From: Dryomyza anilis
Taxonomy: Eukaryota; Arthropoda; Insecta; Diptera; Dryomyzidae
NCBI GenBank assembly: GCA_951804985.1
Contig: OX638132.1
Location: forward strand, 13,931,529-13,995,528
DNA length: 64,000 nucleotides
Reading direction: 5' to 3'
In this document: one piece after another, positions 1-11,182 of the stretch
How positions within the stretch are numbered: the stretch's first letter is position 1
How the letters are laid out: the number at the start of each line of letters is the position of its first letter
Notes under the pieces: generated by a model
What the model was told of the DNA's origin: nothing
The model's database searches: none
What the model saw: the letters and a program-made list of their open reading frames with translations, nothing else
Program-made: the position numbers and the translations under genes

Positions 1-213
1 ATCAAAATTTTGTTGATGTATTAATATGTATGTAGAGGGTAATACAATATATATATATGAACGCATTTCGTTTAAAAATAAGAATTAATTTAGAATATAA
101 AAATAGAACAAGTATAAAAAATTCTCTTAATATCTAAATAAAAATTAAACAATTGAAAACAATTCGATATCAAACATTACAGAACGTATACATTCGCACA
201 GATTGTTAATTAA

Positions 214-3200
214 TCAATCCTCCAGATACAAATCCTCGTAGGCGAATTTATTAAACATCGTCTGCAGAATACTCTTCACAATCTCGGCAATGGCCAAATG
301 CACCGACGGCTGCAGTTCGCTCCAGACATCGTGCCAGTTTTCATTCAAGAATAGATTTAAATTCGTGCCCAATGCCTGATCGCCATTGAAGAGATTTGTC
401 AACTTAATTGTCATTCTGTAATAATGAATAGTTTTTTTTTTTATATTTGTCACATAGAGTAGTAGTATTTATTTAACATACTTTTCCGGTTCGACCAACA
501 CCTTCAGCTTATCTACGACCAAAAAGGTTTTGCCATTTTTCGAATTAGTTGCCGGCTTGAATTTCACAGAGAATTTTGGGTGGATCAACTGAATGTCAGC
601 ATCACCATCTCCTCTAATTGGCAGAATCAAAATGCGTCCATCAGCTGTGTATTTGCCACGCATTGAAAGCTTTGGCAGTGAGCCGTACATCTCAAATTTA
701 CTTTTTGCGGGATCACGTCCAAAGCCACTAAAATAAAAAACAAATTATGTATTTTTTTATAGTAAGCGCACATTTAAAGAACATTGTTACATTTTAAAAT
801 ACGAAAGTTTAACAGTTAAACAGTTAGTTAATCAGTTTAAGTCTTGATAATTCTATTTGTCACAGTGGTAATTGTCATTCATCTAATGGTATTTTAAAAT
901 TAAAAAATTAAGTATCCTTAAAAAATCATTACGATGTCAGCCAAGAAATTGGTCATTAGAACAATTATTGATTAAATAGTATACAAAAATAATTTTAATA
1001 AAAACTCAGTGGGAATTTTTACGAATTTTGTAGTAATTAAAAGTATTGACATATTAAAATAATAGTTAATTTTATTGATTCATTTTAATAGTAAAAAACT
1101 ATTAATTATATAGTTTTCTTATTATTATTATTTTTATTAGATATTTAACCGGGGTTTATTGTATAAGAATTAAAGGTGAATTTTGTAAATTCTATAAAGT
1201 TATTTTCAGATTTCTAAGTATTATTTTCATTTAATTAATTCAAAAGAGTATTATGTAAAACAGGGTTTTAAATAACTTTTAATTAAATCTGTTTTAATAT
1301 TATTTATAATCTCATTTTATGCTGAGTCATTATAAATGTTTATTTATATAATAAATATAATATTTCAACAACAATAAATATAAATATTTTGGCTCGTAGC
1401 TACACCCAGAAAAAAGTACTTTATAAATAATAGTTGTTTACTATTAAAAATAGTCAATAGGATAAATTATTATTTAAATCGGAAAATACGATTAAATACT
1501 AGAAAATACCATGACGTTGCCATTGAGTTTATATGAAAAAAAAATATTGTATACTATTAAATCAATGACTGTCCTATTGACAAATTTTATTGGGATTTGA
1601 GGGAATTTTTTTCTGGGTGTATAGACAAAATTAACGTTTAATTAAATTTAATTTACCAAGTCATTGATGTAGGAAACCGATTTCCTCTTATTAATGTAGT
1701 AAATACCAATGAATGTGTAAAAAATATATTTACACATAAAAATGTGTAAAACTAATACACCTCTGTAGTGTCAAATTATATTTATATGCGTGTAGAAAAA
1801 TGCATACTATTTGTGTATTTATTAAAATAATGCGTAAATAAAAGTATACACTCAGAAAAAAATGTCCCATTAAGTACTCGTACCATTGACCATTGATTTT
1901 ATTGTTCATGTATTAATAGTTTTTTCTTTTTAAATCAAAAGTTTTCTAATTAATTCAATAGTATTTGAAAAATGCAGTACCATAAAATTAAATATTTCAA
2001 TATTATTATTTTAAATAGAATAAATACTGTGGTTTACATGATTTCCACCTATAATAATAAACGTGGTATAAAAAGCAGAAAAACGAATACAAAAATGTTC
2101 GTTTTACGTCATTCTGCGTGTTTACTCTAAATGGACGCATGTATTTTTTTGTAATAATCCACATTATTAAACGCGACATTGGTAAGGACTCAATGTATTC
2201 AATGTAAATAAATTATATTTATTTATATTTTTATTTATTACAGAAAATAAATAATATATCAAACTTCTATTATGGCAACGAACTCAAAAATAACTGCAGA
2301 CTCAAGTACTACAATCAATTATTGGAAACCAAAGCAAACATTAAATGTGTTATAACCTTTTGCAACGAGAAGTGTCTTTTTATGTGTTTAGTAAAAGTGA
2401 ATATCAATTTCAACATTTAAATAAAATAATATATACAATAAATTAACTAAAACACATTTTTGTTTTAATAAATTATTAGAAAAATGTAATTCGACTCTAC
2501 CATAAAATTAATAATACGTATCAATAAATTTGTATAGGTCTTTCTTATTGTAATAAAAATATTACATTATAAAATGTATGGTACAACCACACATTGTTTC
2601 AATATTACTAAACTAATGGGACGCATCCTATTGACCAATTTTAATGGTATAAATTATTATATTTCAATTGAAATACTATTAATTTACCATGATTTTTTTC
2701 TGTCAAAAGAGCGGCAAGACATATGGCGTCGTTTGCTGTCCCTGTCGCTCTCAGTTTGTAGCGTCCCTGTTGAAAAACCCTTTATTAAGGGTGTGTGCGA
2801 ATTCGACTAAATTGCTGACTAAACTAAATTTTGTCGGTAATGCAGTGTTCGAATTTTCAATTTAGCAAATTTTCGAGCAGACTAAATTGAACTAAATTGA
2901 ATGACAGCAAACAGACATATGTTAATCGATTCATTATGAACTTTACAATTACCGGTTACCGAATGGCGATCGAATGAAAAGTCGTTCAATTTAGTTTAGT
3001 CAGCAATTTATTCGAATTCGCACACACCCTAAATAGTAAATTCATAAACTTTGAACTTATCAATATATAATGTAAAACGAAACGAAATCGAATTGGTCAT
3101 AAAATCGTCAACAATGCAGCTGAAATGCAGCTTGTTCATTCGTCGTCCTTCTGTTTTATTTATTTAAACAAATTAACTTTCTGACGAAATCGTTTTTGTC

Positions 3201-3536
3201 TCGTTTTATATTAGGAAATTAAAGCACAAACATATTTAAAAACTGGATATAACTTTAAAATCGTCAGAATTGAATTTGTGTTACGAAATACACATTTTAT
3301 TTTACTTGACTTGAAATGTTATTAGTCTTAGCCGAAGTATGCCATATTCTGAAAATGGCGTAGACAAGAGCGTTACCTCGTTACAAGTTTTAGTGTGTGC
3401 TAAACGTCATTTTTATACCCTACACCTATGAGGTACAGGGTATATTAACTTTGTGCATATATTGTAACGCCCCTTAGGAGGCGTGTCCGGTATGGAAAAG
3501 TATATATATTCTTGATCAGCATCACTACCCGAGTCC

Positions 3537-3588
<52 letters not shown>

Positions 3589-6500
3589 TGCTGTCTTGCT
3601 GTCCGAATACAGAATAACTTGAGAAATACTGATCAGAATGCGATGAAATTTCGTCTCAATATATTATAGCCAAAAGTAGGAAATGAGCCAAATCGGTCAA
3701 CGGACACGCCCACCTCTCATACAAGTCACTTTTATATAACTCTTTCGGAACTAATAACTCGAAAAGTATTCAAGGTATAGTTATAAAATTTAAAACATAT
3801 TGTTAGAATTCACCTAAAAATATGTGGTCCAAAAATGAGCGTGATCCGCCCACTTTTTTTTTCATTATTTCCCGGGTTTTCATAGTGGAAATTTGATCCG
3901 TAAATTATAAAAATCAAATCTATGAAATATAAGCCTTTCAAAATTTTAAATATAAGCGTGGTCCGCCCAATTACATTTTTCAATTTTTTTTTTTAGTTTT
4001 TTATACTTTATATAATTTTTTTAATTTATGGGGATATAAGACGTAAATTTCTGATATATGAATAATATTCTGAGGGTTAATATCCCCACCAAAGGTGTAG
4101 GGTATTCCATAGTCGGGCCCGACCGACTATAAAAATCCGCCTCATGTGACCGAACTTACCCATGTGACCTAACTTTCCCAACTCGTTTTCACATGTAAAG
4201 TGTGTAAAAATCACAGACAATATTGTGTTTATTTTCAAAACACTGCAGAATCTGTAATATTACCGTTTTAAATGTGTGATTATTCTCAAAACAGTACACT
4301 TGTGTTAAATAACATTTATTTCCTGAAAAACACGTCACATGTTTATTTTTACGGACGTATTAGTGTTTTTATTTGAAAAAATTGTTTTTAGAAAAAAATA
4401 CCACGCCCCCTAAAAGGTACGGAGAGTCTCAAAAAACAACAAATTTTTTGCTGCCCGACCCATTGGAACCGCCCAAAAATCGAAAACTGACCGAGGTCAT
4501 GTACATTTTTATGACCTGAACATTTTGGGTACGCTGAACAAAAAAAATATCTCCAAAAAAATTGAATATGAGTAAGGGACACTTAGTTAATCAATGTGAT
4601 AAAAAAGTTAAGCGCCCCAGCGAAGTTTTTTTTAGAAAAATCCGCGCGAATTTTTTAGAAAAAAAAAAATGATTTTTACACTAATTTTTTTTCCGGTTCC
4701 AGAAATTTTTTGGCATATAAAATTTAATGACATTATTTATTTGCATGTAAAGGTTTTTCAATATTTTATTATTTTCATTTTGTCACTCCACTTTTTCAGG
4801 AATTTGAGTTTAAATAAAAAACATGTTTTTGATTTTTAAGTGGTACCGCGTGACCTTGAGGTCGCTTTTTTACATTTTTAATTTTTAGATCTGGTTTCTG
4901 CATCATGTGACATTTTTTTACCCTTCCCCGCAACGCTATAATTCTACATAAATTATGAACTCGGTCAGTTTTTGATTTTCAAACGGTTCCAGGGCTCCGA
5001 GCAGCAAAAAAAAAAATTTCGTCACTCTCCCTCCATTTAAATGGTTGTGACATTTTTTTTTTGTGAATTTCGACCGGCTCCATAATGTAAAGTTCAGCCA
5101 ACAAATTTGTCCACAACAATTATTTTTCGAAAAAAAAAATATATATTTTTGAAAAAAAAAATTGTTAAAATCTGTATTTCTCAAAATGTAGCTACAGACT
5201 TCATCTTTCGCCAATTTTTTGTTTTTTTATCTTAACTACATAATAAATGAAAAATCTTTGTAACACTAATTTCATTAATAATTTCAATATATTATATATT
5301 AATAAAATATATATTTTTGAAAAAAAAAATTGTTAAAATCTGTATTTCTCAAAATGTAGCTACAGACTTCATCTTTCGCCAATTTTTTGTTTTTTTATCT
5401 TAACTACATAATAAATGAAAAATCTTTGTAACACTAATTTCATTAATATTCCGAAACGTTTAATTTACATTTTTAAAATATAGTTAGTGACATTAACTTT
5501 TTCAGCGACGAATTCCTAAAATGTAGTATATACTATATAATATTGATACACTCATAAACAATATCAGACAATTAGTAGTTCTGCTATTAAAACTCTACAA
5601 TGAGAATAGAATAATACAAAATATTACAAATAAAAATATTATGAAGTTATTTTAGTTACTAGAAAATCAATAAATGCCCTATGGCTCAGCCTTTAGAGAT
5701 ATTTTTATACACTACACTAAAAGTGAAAGGGTATATTTAATTTGGCAATCCGTTTGTAATAGCCCAAAAGGAGACAAGTCCGTTTTACAAAAGTATATAT
5801 CGTCGTTGTAGAACGAAAAGTCACCAAATACATTTTTATGAAAAACTTAAATTTCGAGTTTATTACTTAATATTATAAAAAGTAATTGATGCATTTTTAA
5901 AGTTAAAATATCAATTGATAGATTTACATTGAGATCATCGATTAAAAATTGACAGATATATAAAGATTTTTGTAAATGAATATTTGGCATTTTGAAAATA
6001 TATTTGGTGACTTTTCGTTCTACAACGAGGATATATTCTAGAAAGGTATGTTCTTCACTTTGTCTGTCTGTTGCAATCACGATTACATAAAAACTAATAG
6101 AGCTAGATCTATGAATGTATGTTGTCTGGTATTTAAAATGGATATGCGTGATTGATCCGAGCACTTATGTTCAAAGACCACATATACTACTAACATTTAC
6201 GAGAAAATTTACTTTATACCGATCGAAGTGAATTTATAATATTCTTAATTCTTACTAACTACAATATAAGAACTATCAAAAATTTCCTTACTTAATTATA
6301 CAAAAAAAAATTAGAAAAGTTTTTGTTCCATGATAGAAAATAGTACTTACACTGCACGATCGAATTGTACGCCAGACAGACCCTCAACATTCACATCGCG
6401 GAAACTGAGTTTCAAACTCAGCGAACTGTCACGTCCATCGGAGATGTCGAAACGCTTTAATAGGAAGGGCTCCAGTGTGGGAAATGCTGCCGCAGCAAAG

Positions 6501-6739
6501 CCGGTCCGGCCATATTGACGCACGAGATTCACGGATGTGCGCAAAACGCAATCAATATCGCCATAATGACAGCGCGGTATTTCAGCGGCTAACGATCAAT
6601 ACATGTAGACGAAATACATATCAACCAAAATTCCAAAAATTCAAAAACACAAAAACCTACGAAAGTTGGAGCTTCCCAAACATAGGCCGAACAATAGAGT
6701 GCACAAGGTCACTGTGATGCACAAGCGGTAGTCGTGCAT
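214..6739 (-). CDS. takeout / juvenile-hormone-binding-protein family secreted protein (254 aa, 4 exons)
   Basis: Four minus-strand exons join in frame: 6661-6739, 6351-6588, 482-727 and 214-415 (765 nt with stop). Exon 1 encodes a start methionine and a hydrophobic signal peptide (MHDYRLCITVTLCTLLFGLC). Exon 2 opens the mature domain with AEIPRCHYGDIDC, the two-cysteine N-terminal signature of the takeout/JHBP fold, followed by FRDVNVEGLSGVQF. Exon 3 carries GFGRDPAKSKFEMYGSLP and RGKYTADGRILILPIRGDGD. Exon 4 has NLFNGDQALGTNLNLFLNEN, the usual C-terminal helix region. Length matches the family (about 240-260 aa). Splice sites are C/GTAGGT, T/GTAAGT and AA/GTATGT donors with AG acceptors, and all phases agree. 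Family members are secreted carriers of hydrophobic ligands such as juvenile hormone, acting in feeding, circadian or male behaviour; the ligand of this one cannot be read from sequence. The second intron is 5.6 kb and repeat-filled. Confidence 0.93.
1403..1619. mobile_element. 217-bp MITE with CACCCAGAAAAAA ends and TA duplication
   Basis: The left end CACCCAGAAAAAA and right end TTTTTTTCTGGGTG are inverted copies, each bordered by TA (1401-1402 and 1620-1621). A TA target duplication fits Tc1/mariner-type non-autonomous elements. No coding capacity. Confidence 0.75.
2789..3029. mobile_element. 241-bp PIF/Harbinger-type MITE with TAA target duplication
   Basis: The termini GGGTGTGTGCGAATTCG and its reverse complement bound the element. 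The inverted repeat extends about 43 bp on each side, through an AATTGCTGACTAAACTAAATT-like segment. The 3-bp TAA at 2786-2788 is repeated at 3030-3032. GGG-starting ends and a TWA duplication are the hallmarks of PIF/Harbinger. The interior does not code. Confidence 0.8.
3414..4191 (+). mobile_element. dispersed 'TATACCCTACACC' repeat with (GTCT)n core, copy A
   Basis: It starts TATACCCTACACCTATGAGG, contains a (GTCT)n microsatellite at 3537-3585 and ends at ACTTTCCCAACTCGTTTT. A near-identical copy in opposite orientation occupies about 17630-18428, which defines both ends. No open reading frame of note. It is probably a non-autonomous element; the superfamily was not determined. Confidence 0.8.
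5146..5447. repeat. tandem duplication, about 135-bp copies
   Basis: The segment beginning in the poly(A) run before TTGTTAAAATCTGTATTTCT and ending at CTAATTTCATTAATA occurs at 5146-5280 and again at 5311-5447, essentially identical. The copies are separated by about 30 bp of AT-rich sequence. Confidence 0.85.
5800..6031. mobile_element. MITE with CGTCGTTGTAGAACGAAAAG ends, copy 1
   Basis: The ends CGTCGTTGTAGAACGAAAAG and the complementary CTTTTCGTTCTACAACGAGG form an inverted repeat of about 33 bp continuing into GTCACCAAATA. The element interrupts a (GTCT)-type repeat remnant. A second copy in the other orientation lies at about 7705-7937. Confidence 0.75.
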
Positions 6740-6948
6740 TTTATTGGATGTATCTCGAATGATCGACAATAAATCAAAAAAATTATTTAACCAACGCTGG
6801 CTGCCTCGATCCGATCGTGCTGTGAATCTAAATTGATTTTTTTGGGTATTTTAGGTATTTTAGGTTTTTTATTCAAATTCTTTTATCCTATAGGAGCACA
6901 AATTCCAATCACAACGATCGCGAGCGACAAAAACAGCGGCCAAAATAT

Positions 6949-6956
6949 TTTATATA
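6949..6956 (-). promoter_or_regulatory. candidate TATA box of the takeout-family gene
   Basis: The minus strand reads TATATAAA about 210 bp upstream of the start codon, the best TATA-like match near the first exon. It is followed after about 25-35 bp by a GC-richer stretch, so a start site near 6915-6925 is possible. In such AT-rich DNA this match could be chance. Confidence 0.28.
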
Positions 6957-7704
6957 TAAACTTATTTTTTTAATATTTGCTTTATAACACAAAAAAAAAA
7001 ACAAAAAGCGAATTTTTGCGAACTCTTGTCCAAGTTCAATGCTAAACTGTTTAACCGTTCTGGACATACGCAAGTATTTATAACCTTTTTTTTTGTTGAT
7101 CAAGTCGATCGATTGGCTGAATCGTAGTTTGTTGGTTCTTGTTTTCCTGTTGTTCTTCTTGTTTTCAGTCTGTTTTTTTTTTTTGGTGTTTAAGTCGATA
7201 TATTATGCGACACACACAAACACTAGATCGAATCGTCACTATAATCATCAATAATTAAAATCATGAATAAGTCTATAAACGCACGTGAAATTCTATGAAT
7301 TTCGATTGTTGGTTAGTTGGTTTTTAAATGTTGTTGCTTTCATATATAAAAACTTTCAGTAATTTTTTGATCAGTTTGTTTCGTTTTCATTCTGGAAGAT
7401 CTCAGAATAAATGGGTTTTTTGGCACACAAAGTTTTAATTAAGGATGCTCTCAGACTTACAGATTTCTCCGTATTTCTACGGATTTTTCATTTTTAAAAA
7501 TAAATACGGATTTTTATAAGGATTTTATACGGAAAATTTTGCAATTCTGTAAAATTTGCAAGCACAGCTTCTCGCAGAATACAGCTTCACTGTGTTTGCA
7601 AACCTAAAACTGTGTCTTTTATTAAAAACATATATAAAATAAAGAATATAGATAAAATATTTATCATTCGCTTTTTCAGGAATTTAGGGATAATCGTAAA
7701 ATCG

Positions 7705-7937
7705 ACGAAAAGTCACCAAGTACGTTTTCAAAATGCGAAATATTCATTTACAAAATACTTTATATATCTGTCAGTTTTTAATCGATGATCTCAATTTTAC
7801 CACATGATAAGAAAATGTAAATCTATCAATTGATATTTCAACTTTAAAAATGCATCAATTCCTTTTTTTATAATATTTATCAACAAACTCGAAATTTAAG
7901 TTTTTCATTCTGGTGATTTTTCATTCTACAACGACGA
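7705..7937. mobile_element. MITE with CGACGAAAAGTCACC-type ends, copy 2
   Basis: It shares the interior ATCAATTGATA...TAAATCTATCAATTG and the terminal AAAGTCACCAA / TCATTCTACAACGACG with the copy at 5800-6031, in reverse orientation and more diverged. Its right end abuts the 42-bp minisatellite. Confidence 0.65.
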
Positions 7938-7939
7938 TA

Positions 7940-8432
7940 TAATATGATCACTGGTCACGTAGGACCATAGTAAGGTTGGATGAAATCGAATTACGAAAAG
8001 TGACAACCATAGTATGGTTGTGTGGAATCATAATATGATCACTAACAACCATATGGTTGTACGAAATCTGGATATGGACACTGACAACCATAGTATGGTT
8101 GTGTGAAATCTGGATATGGACACTGACAACCATAGCATGGTTGTGTGAAATTTTAATATGGTCACTGACAACCATAGTATGGTTGTGTGGAATTAAAATA
8201 TGGTCACTGACAATCATAATATGGTTGTGTGGAATCATAATATGGTCGCTGACAACCATAGTATGGTTGTGTGGAATCATAATATGGTCGCTGACAAGCA
8301 TATGGTTGTACGAAATCTGGATATGGACACTGACAACCATAGTATGGTTGTGTGAAATTTGAATATGGTCACTGACAACCATAGTATGGTTGTGTGGAAT
8401 CACTATATGGTCACTGACAACCAGGCCCGTAG
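7940..8432. repeat. 42-bp minisatellite, about 11-12 units (array 1)
   Basis: The units repeat every 42 bp (for example at 8081, 8123 and 8165). Each contains ACAACCATAGTATGGTTGT, a 19-nt palindrome with one central base, plus a variable AATCATAATATGGTCACTG-like linker. Because 42 is a multiple of 3, both strands stay open across the array; I treat this as a by-product, not a gene. A second array lies at 10357-10535. Confidence 0.9.
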
Positions 8433-9339
8433 TTTTGAAAAATATATTAATTTTTAACAAAGTTCCAGAAAATACATCCGCGTGTACCAATTAATTCATT
8501 CGGATTATGTATTTTCAAATCATAAATTTATTTTGGAATATTTCCGCCGAAAAGAATGACTCTCAGTATAATCGCGAAAAACTATAATGAAATTAAAACG
8601 TTTTTCTCCAAATATATAAATGATATCGACCCTCCAAAAATTGGTTACTATACTTTATAACAATTAAAAACCTCCAAGGAAGTATACTAGGTCCAAGTCC
8701 ATAAGAACATTTTTGGTTATAAATTGGAAAAGGATCGACCGATCCAGACCAAAATTTGCCCGGATATAAAGAATCAAAAAACGGAATAACATTGAAAACA
8801 GTCTTAGTCGAATTAGCATGATATGGATTGGAATGGTATGGTATATTCTTATGCATTTAAAATTTAGTAAATATTAATTTATATATTTTTATATATGACT
8901 TTTATAGAGGGAAAAGGAAATCATTGAGCATATTGACCACTTTTAAGTTTAACTAGGATATGCGTCATTGGATATTTTTTTGTCAAATTGAATCATTTTG
9001 AGACTTTTCGATTACCCAACTACAAAAAAAGTGTAATAACGTAGTTGGGCTCTGGGAATATTTAAAAAAAAGTCTAATTCTATGAAATCAAGATTCGAAC
9101 ATAAAGGTCACATCATAAAAACTTTAAAAATGGAATTAATTGAAAACAGGAAAAAAAATCAAAATCCTTATTTAGAATTTTCAGGAACCGCAATAGACCG
9201 GTACCTTTATGAACGAGAATTGAAATCGGAATAGGAACAGTTATTAAAAATGTGTGGAACCGGAATCGAAACCGATATAATTTGTTTGATTGAAACCGGA
9301 AACCAATGATTTAAAATCTTGGAACCAGATCCTGAAATG
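8433..9339. other. non-coding stretch between minisatellite and LINE fragment
   Basis: AT-rich DNA with no recognisable gene. 9181-9325 holds part of a degenerate GGAACCGGAATCGGAACC-like sequence that recurs elsewhere in the window. Confidence 0.5.
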
Positions 9340-9793
9340 ATAGGTTAGGTTTGGAAGAGGGTGTTGCTGAAATCTAATCAGCAAACACACACGGGGGCCT
9401 TGTGGTTCATTGTGTTCCCTTTTTATCTGTGTCATAACTATATTTTGTTGACAACTGTGGGTTAGTTTCGTCGAAACCAACCTGATCTTCTTACGAACCC
9501 TAGCAGGTTTTCAATTGGAACTTCTACTATTTCTTCCAGTTCTCCAAAGAACCTGTTCCCCATGTACTGGAGTCGGCGAGTTTGGAGATTTAGACAGTCG
9601 CATAGTAGGACAGTCGCATCTTAGGACACCTAATGGAATCCTAGTCGACGAACATGCATCCTCTATTCTACGTGCAGAACCCTGTCGCGCTAGCTCATCG
9701 GCTTGTTCGTTCCCTTCTATATTGCTATGTCCGGGAACCCAGCATATGGTTATCGCATGAACTGATAATCCAAATGGTTTTAGATCCTGTATA
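9340..9793 (-). pseudogene. decayed LINE fragment: RNase H domain and 3' tail
   Basis: On the minus strand from 9793 the frame reads IQDLKPFGLSVHA, then WVPGHSNIEGNEQADELA, the C-terminal motif of RNase H domains carried by I/R1/LOA-group non-LTR retrotransposons (catalytic Asp in QADELA). The frame breaks after about 100 codons, near 9495. The following sequence (9340-9440) resembles the GC-richer linker downstream of such domains. No reverse transcriptase or endonuclease is present. It is a dead 5'-truncated remnant. Confidence 0.8.
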
Positions 9794-10356
9794 GAAAAAT
9801 ATTTTTGATATATGTCTGATTTTATATTTCTTGTATATCTTTCAAATTTATGTCGAGATTAACGTTTGTATATCCCTAAAAATAACCCTAAAAATATAAA
9901 TTTTAAAAAAGTTTAATGATAGATAGACGATTCCCAAAAGAAGAAATCAGATATATAAGATGCAAGGTAATGTGTGGAATTGTAATATGAAGGAATATTT
10001 AGTAATATTTGTTTTTAATAGAATTTTATTTACAAGAACTTTCAACCTTATAATTAAGTATAGACAATACTAAACATTACTAAATTTCACTAATGAAAAC
10101 AAAAATTAAAAACCCTATGTAATATTCCTTTAAAATATTCTTCGAACTAAGTTTGAACGTTAAGATATGTTTAAAAAAATTGAATTGCTTCAGTGTTCAG
10201 AATTTAGAGTTTCATTTGAATAATTGGCATACTGTGTGACCCATGCAAAACTAATTTTATGGAAAAACATGTTTTAAATATTTTAATTTGTCAAAATGAT
10301 TAGAGTTTGTATTACGTATTGTTTTATTTATAAACATATTTAACTATTTAAAACTA

Positions 10357-10535
10357 TTTAACCATAGTATGGTTGTGTGGAATCATAATATGGTTACTGA
10401 CAACCATAGTATGGTTGTGTGGAATCATAATATGGTCACTAACTACCATATGGTTGTACGAAATCTGGATATGGACTCTGACAACCATAGTATGGTTGTG
10501 TGAAATTTGAATATGGTCACTGACAACCATTGTAT
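10357..10535. repeat. 42-bp minisatellite, about 4 units (array 2)
   Basis: Same unit as 7940-8432, including ACAACCATAGTATGGTTGT and the linker variants (AATCATAATATGG, ATCTGGATATGGACTCTG). It lies 1.9 kb from array 1 in the same orientation. Confidence 0.85.
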
Positions 10536-10956
10536 TTTTTTTTTAAATTTGAGGACATTTTTTATGTGTGCAAGTAAAAAATATCTTGTTAATTTTCAAA
10601 ATTGTTTTTGTTTTTTCTGTAGATGTCTGTCATGTGTAATTAACACGAGCCGGATTAAAATTTTATCTGTCAATATTTTATGAGTGTAATACTGGCTCGG
10701 ACATGGGCGCTCGTGGTAATATTAATTAATTAATTGAATCTTAATTTGACACACATGATTGTGAGTGAGTGTGAGTAGAGAAAAAAAAGTGAGTGAATCG
10801 AAGTGAGTACAATTTTTGGGTGGGCGTGATTGTGATTGAATCTTAATTTACTCACGTGATTGTGAGTGAGTGTGAGTAGAACATTAAAAAGCCCGTGAGT
10901 AAGTGTGGGTGCAATATTACAATGAATACAATATGTCTGATGACTTTTGATCTTAG

Positions 10957-11182
10957 ATAATAATAATAGTTAGGCGCTACAATCCTGAAGAACTAGGGGC
11001 GAGCTCTTTCACCATTTGAACTGTGCGTGTAATAATTGCACTCAAAGTGGTGGGACCTACAGTATAATGCCGAATCCGAACGGCGAGCTGAGAGCTTTTC
11101 ATAGGCAATATTTACTTTCGTAGATTTGTCATTGACTGCCGAGAGGCAGCGTCGCATAGATAAATGTTTTCTATGAAAAAGA
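10957..11182 (-). mobile_element. tRNA-derived SINE (family A), body without tRNA head
   Basis: It begins on the plus strand with the (AAT)n tail, then the body shared by all family-A copies (GGCGCTACAATCCTG, CTCAAAGTGGTGGGACCTAC, GCCGAATCCGAACGGCG). It stops at CTATGAAAAAGATG, so the promoter-bearing head is missing. Confidence 0.8.

Larger units (their letters stand above)
728..6350 (-). other. intron 2 of the takeout-family gene, repeat-filled
   Basis: A 5.6 kb intron with donor GTAAGT at 6350 and an AG acceptor at 728-729. It contains at least four inverted-repeat or duplicated elements listed separately (1403-1619, 2789-3029, 3414-4191, 5146-5447) and a MITE at about 5800-6031. The stretch 4380-5140 is a degraded, poly(A/T)-rich sequence with no recognisable coding. 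Introns 1 and 3 of the same gene are only 72 and 66 bp. Confidence 0.8.

Noticed and set aside
1849..2702. Possible TA-flanked element starting CACTCAGAAAAAAATG
   Set aside because: The left end looks right but no complete inverted right end with TA could be placed; only TTTTTTTCTGTC near 2695 is similar.
8057..8362. Plus-strand 101-codon ORF (and 180-codon minus ORF) over the minisatellite
   Set aside because: The frame is open only because the 42-bp unit is a multiple of three. There is no plausible protein domain, signal or flanking splice structure.
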